From contig JAAEAF010002324.1 of the NCBI GenBank assembly GCA_011037195.1, forward strand, positions 79,104 through 143,103: 64,000 bases of DNA, given 5' to 3'. Below, in pieces: positions 46,212 through 55,799 of the stretch; position 1 is the stretch's first letter, and each line of letters opens with the position of its first letter. The stretch is from Triatoma infestans (taxonomy: Eukaryota > Arthropoda > Insecta > Hemiptera > Reduviidae). A program made the translations under genes and the position numbers. The notes under the pieces are model-generated. The model made no database searches, was not told the DNA's origin, and was given only the letters and a program-made list of their open reading frames with translations.

Positions 46212-47394
46212 AAATTAATTATTTATTTATTTATCTTAGTATTTTATTTATTTTATGTATTTATAACAGATCGAAAGAATACCGTAGCCGTGGGCTACTG
46301 TGAAATAGTTACCGACAAGAAATGATACAACATAAAGTCACCCAGTACTTGTTTCATGTCCTGATTTTCTTTACGCACTTAAAAAAAGGGCAGGAAGAGT
46401 CGTGACAAAAACATTTCGTGGCCCTACAAACTCATATGGAGATCATTGCAATGTACTCGTATTGCTATATTTTTTTAGGTTTTTAATTAATTGAAAATGT
46501 GACATATTGTGCCAAAATTTCATCATTCCGATACGGATAAATGCATTAAGTAATTGGGGTGTAATATTCCTGACTTTGACCTTTTCGTTATAATGAGGAT
46601 GGATTAACGACATTCTGGGAAAGCTAAGATGTTAAAACTGTCTCTAAACTAACGAGTGTCAAGAAAATATGTCAAATAGAATTGTGAAAATTCATAAAGT
46701 CACACAGTACTGTTTTATGTCCTGATTTTTTTTTACACACTTTAAAAAGGGCAGGAGGAGTCGTCCATCGCAAAATCTGCATTGCAACACTCGAAAAAGA
46801 AGCAAATTTAAAAAACTCGGAAAGACGAGTGCTGTCTTCAAGCGAACACAGAATTTGTGAATGCCTTTAAAATCCGCTGGTTAATGAAGGTTAGGTTAGG
46901 TAAATGAATGAATTCTTACCTGTAATTTGTATCCGTCATTTTTATAAAATCATTCATACATGATTTGCGTAGATCGACAGTTGCATGCACAAAACAAAAT
47001 GTTAATAATAAATTTCTACAATAAATAAACATAATTTTTATAGTATACTTATACTTTTAGCTACAATTAACTATAAAATGTTGATAATCATATTCTTTTA
47101 GTAACTATTACTATAGTTTCACATGTTTTCTAAATAAAATATGTCAAATAAAATGTTTTCCAAATGTAAATAATCAATATATATACAAATGCAAATCTGA
47201 AAAATTGATTGAACGCAAACAAATAAAGTAAAAACGAAAACTTTAATTTTAGCAATAATACGACTTTAGCAAAAATACGACTAGCAATAGTACTTTGCGT
47301 AAAAAGGAAATAAAGCAATATACAATTTAAAAATTCATTCTGGCGCGTTACTGACTTCTTTGCGAGGTAAGCAAAGCCTTTATAAAAAAAAAAA
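46212..47394. other. unassigned stretch with direct repeats
   Basis: 46331-46405 and 46693-46765 are direct repeats (CATAAAGTCACCCAGTACTT; GGGCAGGAAGAGTCGT) about 360 bp apart. Otherwise AT-rich with no gene recognised. Confidence 0.6.
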
Positions 47395-47485
47395 AATAAT
47401 AATTATCTGGGAATGAAATACTCACACAACTTTCTCTAACACCTCTTAATACACTTTTATATAAAAAGACGTTTTCTTTAAATTT
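47395..47485 (-). repeat. repeat family A, 3' end fragment
   Basis: Follows an A run; GAAATACTCACACAACTTTC is the reversed family A terminus. Confidence 0.65.
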
Positions 47486-47513
47486 TAGATTTTTTTCATA
47501 ACCTTAGGTTAAT

Positions 47514-47562
47514 CTTAGGGTTACGGGTAACCTTAGGGTTACGGGTAACCTTAGGGTTACCC
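47514..47562 (+). repeat. 18-bp tandem repeat with TTAGGG units
   Basis: CTTAGGGTTACGGGTAAC at 47514-47531 and 47532-47549, then a partial third unit to 47562. Each unit also forms a small palindrome (GTTACGGGTAAC). It sits exactly at the 5' edge of the LINE that follows. Confidence 0.85.
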
Positions 47563-50060
47563 GCCCCTAAGTTTTTCGGGAGTAAACCCCAAAAATCCCT
47601 GGTCCTGCAAGGATGTGGAGGTTGAGCGTGGGGCTAATAACCCAACCTTGTAAAAAACTAGTATCTTGAGAAACCAAAAAGTAAATTATATGACGTCTAA
47701 AATGGTACGACATAGGCGAGGATCTGGAAAGTACACATGGTTAGCAACTTGGAATGTAAAAAGTCTAGGTAAACCTAGGCATTGAGAAAAGGAATAGATG
47801 AGTTGGAGAGGAATGGCATTGATGTAGCAGCTCTTCAGGAAGTTAGGTGGAAGGATAATGGAATGCTCAAAGCGGGGAAATTATACAATTTTTCATGGCG
47901 CTGGCATTAATGGGAATTTTGGCACAGGATTTATCATAAGCAATAAAGTTAAGTCTATCGTGTTGAATTTTCAAACTTATTATCACGAATGAATTTCTAT
48001 TCTAAGAATAAAGATAGATTTTTTAATATTTTCTTGATAAATATGCATGCTCCGACTGAAGAGAAGGGTGAAGATGTCAAGGACGCATTCCACGGAGAGC
48101 TTGAGATGCTGTATGACGGCCTTCCAAAAATATGATGTTAAAATAATATTAGGGGATTTCAATGCGAAGTTGGGCCAGGAAGAATGCTATAGACCATTTC
48201 TAGACCGAAATAGCTTGCACAAGCAAAGCAATGAAAATGGAATTAGGCTTATTGATTTTACTATTGCAAAAAATTTGTGTGTAAGCAGTACACAATTCCC
48301 CTCACAAAGACATCCATAAGGAAATCTGGAGGTCATCGGACAGATTATCAAAGAATCAAATTGATCATATAATGAGTGATATAAGGCACGCTTCGGATAT
48401 ACATGACGTGAGAAGCTGCAGAGGGGCAGATTGTGATTCAGACCATAATTTGGTACGAATTAAATATAAGCAGCGAATTTCAAAATTTAAGCAACAGAAA
48501 GTTGAGAAAATAGATGTGGAATATAACCAAATATATGTGAAAATAGATGTGAAAATAGGTAAATAGTGGAATATAACAATTAAAAATTGATTGTAAAAGC
48601 AAGGAGGATAATCAAGCGGAACTGGGTAAGAGTTTAGGAGATACAAAGGCCTAGAATCGGTGGAAGGAGAGAATAAATCAAAAATGGAAATTTATCAAGA
48701 AAGCTATTGTTGCATCAGTGCAGAATTCCGTAGGAAAAGAGAGAAAGGTTAAAAGAAATGGCTGGTTTGATAAAGACTCTAAGAATAAATTGAAAGAGAG
48801 GAAAAAAGCTAGAATGACCATGATGATTAGAGCTATAAGATCAAATGTTGAGGAATATAAGAAAAAAAGAAAAGAGGCTAACAAAATATGTCGAAGGAAA
48901 AAGAGACAATTCGAACAATTGAAGATAAAAAGGATGAAGATAATAATAGAATAAAAGAGTTCTATGCTGCAGTGAAAGAAGATAAAAAAGGATTTCAGCC
49001 ATATATGGATTTTTGTACAGGAATGGATGGAGCATTGATAGGAGGAGGACCGCAAGTAAGAAATAGATGGGCCGAGTATTTCGACGAATTATAGAATATG
49101 CGTGATGAAGTTATCAGGCAGGGAGATGCACTGTCGACCATTTTATTCAATCTCGCGCTAGAAAAAGTTATAAGACAAATGAATATGATTCCCAATGGTA
49201 CGATTTTTAATCGTTTCATGCAACACCTAGCGTACGCCGATGATATTGTTCTAATAGGAAGAACAATGAAGGCGGTAGAAGATTGTTTTGAGCAACTTAA
49301 GAGGAGCGCGGCGGCACCATTGGGCCTTCGAATCAACTTCGACAAAACTAAATACTTATTAGCATCCAGATATGACAGTAGAATCTGTCGGTCACAAAGT
49401 GTTACAATAAAAGGAAAAGCCATTGAAAATGTGAAAGCATTTAAGTACATAGGAGCCATGATCTCGCAGCAGAGGGACATGGCAAGGGAAATAAAAGAAA
49501 GAATGGCAGCCGGCAGCAGATGCGTCTTTGTTCTACGTTCAATCCTCAGGACGAAGTCCCTTTCGAGGAAGCGTAAGGTTAGGATCTATAAAACAATAAT
49601 CCGTCCCATGGTTATATACGGATGTGAGTCATGGGTATTAAATGTATGTGAAGAGAATTTGCTTCACATTTGGGAAAGGAAAATTTTTAGGAAAAAATTT
49701 CGGTCCTAACTTCGTCAATGGGGTTTGGAAAATTAAAACTAATGCGGAGCTAAAACGTTTGCATAATGCACCCGACATAGTGTATCCGAGATAAAGGGGA
49801 GGAGACTGGATTGGATCGGGCGCCTTATAAGAATGGGCAGAGAGCGAATGGTCAAGAGATTATATGAAGATCGGCCCGAAGGAAGAAGAAAGGTGGCGAG
49901 GCCGAAAAGAAGGTGGCTGGATGATGTCGAAGATGATCTCAGAAAGTTGGGTGTAAGAAGATGGAAAACGAAGGCACTGGATAGGGAAACTTGGGGAAAG
50001 ATTATTTTGGGAGCCAAACCCTGTATATGGGCTGTAGTGCCAAAAAAAAAAAAAAAAAAT
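47563..50060 (+). mobile_element. RTE-like LINE, nearly full length with internal deletion
   Basis: A single-ORF endonuclease-RT non-LTR element. The 5' leader runs 47563-47735. Endonuclease (APE type): LATWNVKSLG (about 47740), AALQEVRW with frameshifts (about 47828), ILGDFNAKLGQE (about 48150-48180), IDHIMSD (48362) and DSDHNLV (about 48435), so key endonuclease residues survive in broken frames. The linker is open at 48718-48954. The RT then starts abruptly at 49098 with RQGDALSTILFNLALEKVI and LAYADDIVLIG (49227-49259, YADD intact). The RT finger and first palm motifs, including the first catalytic Asp, are missing, an internal deletion of several hundred bases. The C-terminus (49833-50102 frame) ends in DDVEDDLRKLGVRRWKTKAL and an A tail at 50042-50059. 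Confidence 0.9.
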
Positions 50061-50164
50061 ATGTGTATAAATAAATATACAAGTTTATGTGCCAATGCAT
50101 GAAACAGAGGCAGGTAGAGAATGATTGCATTGTAGAGAGCCAATAATGAACATTCATTTGAATT
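50061..50164. other. flank of LINE
   Basis: Short unassigned segment. Confidence 0.3.
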
Positions 50165-50400
50165 TTAACCTCTCACATTTCTCAGAACCCAACTAAAAAC
50201 AATTTCCCCAGAAAAATGTTTCAAATAAAATTGATACCTTTCTATCTATAGCAGCAAGTTTAAAGAAAATCGTTGTAACCGTTTTCGAGAAAATTACAAA
50301 AAATTCAAAAATCAATTCTATAAAATTCCACTAGCGGTAAACCGATTTTCTTCGATCAGTTGAAGTAATTTGATAGAATTCGTATCAATGTGTCAATGTA
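50165..50400 (-). repeat. repeat family A, middle part
   Basis: AAAAATGTTTCAAATAAAAT, AAGTTTAAAGAAAATCGTTG and GTAAACCGATTTTCTTCG in minus order; ends missing. Confidence 0.75.
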
Positions 50401-50435
50401 TCAATGTTTTGGTGTTCGTTACGACCGCTGTATTC

Positions 50436-51132
50436 AATGTTGTAAATTTGGATGTTGAGGTTCGGTCACATAAAAGACTCTGTTTAAATTTCTACTTCTA
50501 CTTCTTTTTAAATTTATTTTAAGTTCATATTTTATGTTGTTTCTATTTATTTTTTTTAAATTATATTAAAAAAGATAAATTATCTATCAATTTTAGAACA
50601 GACACCAAAAATCTATCCTTCAGTTATCTCCTGGAATTTCCAAAACAACATACAGACTAAGACAGAGTTTTCCCATCCGCTCTTCTATCCCTTTATAAAC
50701 CTTGACCCATCCAATGTCCGTAAAACACTTGGTGATGGTATGTCACAGGTTAAACTCTAGACTTTGTAAGTAATTCTAACTGAAAATTTTTGTAAGTACA
50801 TTTCCTAAGTTATTTCCATACTTTACTCCACATATTGTCAAAGTTTCAATAGTTGTGATTTAGTTTAAGATTGATCTGTTCTACAACAATAGTTTAAAAT
50901 AAATTTAAATGAGCTATGTATATCATAATTTTTATTTAGTTTATTTAAAAAAAAAATGTATTTTGAAAATATTTATTTTAAGTTCATATATTATGTTATT
51001 TCTATTTTTTTTTATTTGTATTAAAACCTTTGTACAGACCCTGAAGAAGGCAATAAATTTGCCGAAACGTCGGTGGAAATTTAAAAAGAGTTCTTTTATA
51101 TGACCGAACCTCAACATCCAATTTACAACAAT
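50436..51132. mobile_element. repeat with inverted and direct copies and the hairpin motif
   Basis: 50436-50495 (TGTTGTAAATTTGGATGTTG, GAGGTTCGGTCACATAAAAG) is inverted at 51069-51132. Separately, 50515-50570 and 50975-51022 are direct repeats (TTAAGTTCATATTTTATGTT). The right side holds CTGAAGA 51041-51047, stem GGCAA/TTGCC and GAAAC 51064-51068 followed by GTCGG. Mixed inverted and direct terminal copies are typical of Penelope-like element insertions; no RT is present here, so the class is inference. Confidence 0.65.
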
Positions 51133-51179
51133 GTATATTAATGTTAAATAGTTGAAAAAACCAAATATTATATACGAAA

Positions 51180-51325
51180 TGGTTACTTTAGAGGAAAGCA
51201 TAACGCTACTATTCTTCCACAACCACCCCCAAAAAATCAATTTTCTCGAGAAAAGTTACAAATAAAAATTATAGGAAGTTATGTGTGTAGACAGTACACG
51301 AAGTTTAAAGAAAATCATAGGCGAG
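51180..51325 (-). repeat. repeat family A, fragment
   Basis: CAATTTTCTCGAGAAAAG followed by a diverged AATAAAAATTATAGG block and AAGTTTAAAGAAAATCATAG. Confidence 0.65.
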
Positions 51326-52449
51326 TAAAGAGTTAAAATTGAAGGAGTGACTACTTCTTGATACTGTACACTGGAAAGCTCTTAAAAGGCTAATTTAAAC
51401 ACTGATTAATATAGAACGATTAAAACAGAAAATAGAACGTATTTCGAAAATAGAAGTCATAAGCTTTTTTGCTGAAATTGGTAGTTCATGTTGAGAGCTG
51501 GGTCATACAAAATGGCGCTGTAAGTGGTAGTGATAAGTAGCATGCAGCCGGTGGGAGTGATAAGAGGTATAATATTTTCCACAAACTTGCAATGTTTTCA
51601 AATTATCATAAAAAATAATCTATATCAAAAATCTATTTGGAATTATATTTCAAAACACCCCTTAATGGCTTTACATTTCAACAACAACTCAATCTTGCTC
51701 AGAACTTTCAACATAAATCCTATACCCATAAACCCTTTCCTATATTCTTTATGTAAGGCCTCAAAGATTTGGTCTTCGCAAGTAGTTGGTTTTAGCGAAC
51801 GCAAATCCAACTCTACCCATCTATGAACATCACCTGGCATTTTCCTATATTTTCACGGAAAACTACTATCTTGCACAAATACATATAATTGGGAAGCCCT
51901 AATAAATCTTTTAGGTCGCCATGGGTATGGCTTCTGGACAGGCTTTTATGAATCTATCTAATTTCTATACTTACATACATTTTTTTTCTTTGAAGTAATT
52001 TTCCTTTCAGTAGGATCTATGCCAAATTAGATTCAATTTGCGTTTATACTCTTTTTTTGATCATGAAAGGATTGGTGAATTTTAAAACTCTCTTCAATGA
52101 GAGACATCGCTAATTAGTGGTGAACTATAAAGTCGAGTGTTTTTTGTGAAGGGCTTAAAGCTTACTAGCAAAGTCTTGCTACGTTGTCACAACCTTTGCA
52201 AATTTATGTTGTTATCATGGGTATTAGGAAAAAATAATTGTTAAGCGTGTTGCGTGCTTATGTTCGGTCTTATGTTATAGGCTACCATCATACAGATACA
52301 CTCTTTACAATATTATTACACTGACAAAGTGTCTTCAACTTGGATTTTTTTATCGAAAACTTAATTGAAGATAGGAAGTAGATGTGGTTCTCAGACCAAA
52401 CCTTGTAGACCAGAAGAAACAACCTCGAACCATCCAGAAATACTTCAAA
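51326..52449. other. unassigned stretch
   Basis: Contains a short SINE tail match at 51890-51930 (CTAATAAATCTTTTAGGTCG). A minus frame at 51643-51840 (65 codons, starting MPGDVHRWVELDLRSLKPTT) looks protein-like but is not recognised. No other features. Confidence 0.4.
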
Positions 52450-52560
52450 ATCAATTTTTCAAAACAAAAATTTTTTAAATAAAAGTTTATATTTATTAAC
52501 AATAGCATTCCAAGTTAAAAAAAAAAAAAACACAACTTTCTCTTACCCCAGTTCTCAAAA
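52450..52560 (-). repeat. repeat family A, fragments joined
   Basis: AATAAAAGTTTATATTTA followed, after an A run, by CACAACTTTCTCTTACCCC. Confidence 0.6.
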
Positions 52561-52569
52561 TTGTAATTG

Positions 52570-52582
52570 ACAAATTTTAAAG

Positions 52583-52627
<45 letters not shown>

Positions 52628-52800
52628 TATTATTCTATTATTATTATTATTATTTATTATATATTATTATTTGTCTGTGGTGAGGGAAAACCCTACGCCT
52701 ATCAACGCTCACCTGGGCCCATAAGCTATCCCAAGAAAAACAACCACAGCCGGGTCTATAATCCAGACCCGGATCTTATCTCATCTAAGTTATATTGTGT
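52570..52800 (-). mobile_element. LINE 3' UTR fragment with (ATT)n tail
   Basis: On the minus strand it ends GGCGTAGGGTTTTCCCTCAC then (AAT)n at 52585-52670. Matches 26959-27185. No coding. Confidence 0.7.
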
Positions 52801-52829
52801 TATAGTTGTATTAAACAAATGTAATGAAA

Positions 52830-53708
52830 TTCGACGAAAACTGAAAAAACTGTTCAGTAAAAGAGCACTTCTGGTTTACTAATTTTCTTAAAACTCGGAA
52901 TTTTGGCCATCTATTTATTTCTAATTAATTTTGTTTCGATGATAGAATTGTATAATCAATTAATTATGATAGCACTTCAGACAAAAACATAACCCCTTCA
53001 CCCACCAATAAAAGTGCCCTTAAATAAATTTTCCCAGAGAAATGTTTTAAATAAAAGTTGTAGATCTTTATATGTTTAGTTTATACAAGAGTCTTCAAGA
53101 ATACGTCCGAGCCATTTTTGAGAAATTGCGAAAAAGTGAAAAAAAAAATCATTTAGTAAAGTGGTAAAATAAACGCACTTCCGGTTATCCAATTTTTTTC
53201 AAACTCGGAATTTCAACAACATATTTAATTTTAATTAACATTATTTAGATGATAGAGTTGTCTAATAAACTGAAATAGCACTTTAGAGCAAAAACCTAAC
53301 CCCACACCTCCCCCTTAAATGAATTTTCCCAGAGAAATGTTTCCAATAAAAGTTATAAGTTCATTGTATATGTAGTTAATATATCAAAGTTTGAAGAAAA
53401 TCGTCGGAGCAGTTTTTGAGAAAATCGCAAAGAAGTAAAAAAAAAAACAAAGTGGTACTTTCGGTTGAGGAATTATGACAGATAAGGTACAGTCAGATCC
53501 CATGGTGATACCTAAACGGAATATCAAGTTTCAACTTTCTATGGTTTTTCGTTTTTGAGCTATGCTGTTCACACACACACACATAGACTATTTGCTAAAA
53601 AACAATTTTTTGGACTCAGGGGACCTCAAAACGGATATATTCGGTGAAAATTCGATATCGAAAATTTGACACGATTACAATACTTCCTCTTACTAGGAGT
53701 AAGAGAAA
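52830..53708 (-). repeat. repeat family A, two overlapping units ending in the 5' terminus
   Basis: Two successive units (52830-53160 and 53160-53708) each show ACTTCCGGTTA-type, TTTTCCCAGAGAAATGTTT and AGTTTATA/TATCAAAG blocks. The second continues through (CA)n (53572-53583), GACTCAGGGGACCTCAAAAC and CAATACTTCCTCTTACTAGG to AGTAAGAGAAAG at 53699-53710. Confidence 0.8.
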
Positions 53709-54150
53709 GTGAAAAATCATTGGAGCCCTTTTCGAGAAAATTCCACAATCTCATACACCAATTCAGTAAAAAAAGCACTTCCGGTTAACCGATTTTCCTT
53801 AAATTCGGAATTCGAGCAAAACTTTTATAGCATCTTGACATTATTCATTTATTATTATGGTAGAACCACATTCTATAATAAACGGCCCTTTATAAGAAGA
53901 ATGGTGGAGCGTCTGTAGAACCCTCAAGAAAACAGTTTTACTGGGTAAATGTTTCAAATAGAAGTGATAGGCATTTATGGGGGTAGATAATATACAATGT
54001 TTTAAGAAAATGGTTTGGAATAACTCAACAGTAAGAATACTCGTTGAAAAATTTATAATCCAGTAAACTATCGTTTGATCGTGTTTTGCGGTAATGGTAT
54101 TTAAATGGAATATGAAGTTTGAATTTCCTTGAATTACACACACACACACA
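53709..54150 (-). repeat. repeat family A, further copy
   Basis: Begins at the terminus of the preceding copy with AAATCATTGGAGCCC, then ACTTCCGGTTAACCGATTTT, AAATGTTTCAAATAG and a (CA)n at 54136-54149. The far end is missing. Confidence 0.75.
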
Positions 54151-54990
54151 CGTTCACGCAAAAGACATAAAAGCACAAAGGGCAAAAACTACAGTAATAG
54201 TAGAGGGGGTATGGTAAACTATAAGCCATCCTTCAGCCCCACTACCTTATCGCATGTTCCTCCCACCATTACTAGTATGTGAGGTGATGCTGTCATTAAA
54301 AGTGACTCGAAATCTATTCTTTACATTACACGGAATATATTATATATAATTCGGATTTATAATATATGTTAGAAGCACAGATAGCATTCAATAGAAAAAA
54401 CAGGTTCGAGTTAACACGAACAAAAATATTTTATTTAGTCAATAAATAAGCACAAATTATTACCAAATACAAAAAAATATAAAGCACATAATTCCTTCTT
54501 ATTTAATACAAAAAGATATATAAAATATAAACCAGCAGCTGTTTTTACATATGGTTTAAATACTATTTCCCCGTCACTTAACAATATAGATCGTGGAATA
54601 TATAAAATGAGACTATTATGAACCTAATAGCCTTCTTTTAGTTTCTTTATTTTACTCCATTTAATAATAACAACTACTTGCGAAATTCATAAGTTTTTTA
54701 ACTAATTCATATAACAAATACTATACTAACAATATGAAAAATTAGATGCTTAAACAGATGTCCGTCCACAGTATAGTAACAGTTAACTGTTTTTAATTAT
54801 TAATACTAACTTATTAATTAAATTAATTTCTGTTAATAAAATCAGATTTTTTTTTATAACTGTAAAAATTGAATCGAAATTGAATTATAAGCGAATAAAT
54901 AAGTTCTGAAGGTCGTGAATACTAAAAATATGTTTTAGTATTTGATCTTAATATATATGTGTGTGTGTGTGTGTGTGTGTAAACAAAATA
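54151..54990. other. unassigned AT-rich stretch with (GT)n
   Basis: AT-rich; (GT)n at 54958-54980 adjoins the FB half-element. No gene seen. Confidence 0.5.
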
Positions 54991-55150
54991 TGTTGTTGTA
55001 GTTGGTTCCGCGGAGCTGGAAAGCGTCAGAGATATTTACCGTGTTAGCCGGCTTCTTTTCGTGGTCATCGACCAGTTTTCGGGCGTTCGCCCATCATCAG
55101 GATGCCTTTTGTCAAAACAGTGTGATAAAATTTGCACAAAGCAAATTTAT
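54991..55150 (+). repeat. FB element, left arm only
   Basis: TGTTGTTGTAGTTGGTTCCG to TTTGCACAAAGCAAATT, one arm of the FB family. The other arm is absent and unrelated LINE sequence follows. Confidence 0.8.
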
Positions 55151-55214
55151 TGTGTATATGATTCTTTCAAACTTTATATTACCGTTAATTTTACAGGATC
55201 TGCTTAAAAATTTT

Positions 55215-55790
55215 ATCGCTAAAGCATAATTTCGCTTTTTAATAACAAGTTTTAATATCCAGTCTAGCGTACATCATTGATCCGACGGTGCGTTATGAAA
55301 ATATAGCAGGGGGATAAGGTCGACACAGAAAAGCGTGCCATTTATAGCAAATGTATTACATATCTCTCCGAGAAGTATAGAGATATGTTTGGGGAACGGG
55401 ACTATAAAGTGCGTGGTCTATGGTTCGGTGCTTGGGGGACTATTCCAAAGAAAACAGTGGAATTCTGGGACGAGGTCGGGATAGACCCGAATATATTGCC
55501 GAGGCTAACGGAGGAGATTATTATAGACTCTCTAGCCATCATTAACCACCACATCTACAGTTAGACTTGGCGCACACACGTCTGTTGTCGAAAAGTGGAA
55601 AACAATAACAAAACAAAATTATCTATTTCATGATTTAATCTGTGTAATAATGTATTGTTTACTCTTTCTTTGTTTATGTCAGTTCGATTGATTGGTAAGT
55701 TGTGTGTTAGCAACTCGATATTGTCGAGCAGCCCCACTGACAATTCTTTACGAATAAAGTGTTTCTCTCTCTACCTACACAGACCTAATT
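55215..55790 (+). mobile_element. LINE C-terminal fragment, unclassified (possibly RLE type)
   Basis: After AYIIDPTVRYEN (55220-55260) and a frameshift, the frame runs GDKVDTEKRAIYSKCITYLS, VRGLWFGAWGTIPKKTVEFW and IIDSLAIINHHIYS to TAG at 55562-55564. This resembles the C-terminal end of non-LTR elements with restriction-like endonucleases (IxDPTxRFE...GARGTIPKFF...NHL), recalled, not searched. The 3' UTR ends near GAATAAAGTGTTTC (55750-55765). 5'-truncated. Confidence 0.55.
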
Positions 55791-55799
55791 AGTTTTACA

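Noticed and set aside
46331..46765. LTRs of a retrovirus-like element
   Set aside because: Repeats are only 75 bp, lack clear TG...CA ends, and the 290 bp between them has no coding sequence.
47514..47562. True telomeric array
   Set aside because: Only 2.5 units of an 18-bp repeat, not (TTAGG)n, and it sits inside repeat-rich DNA.
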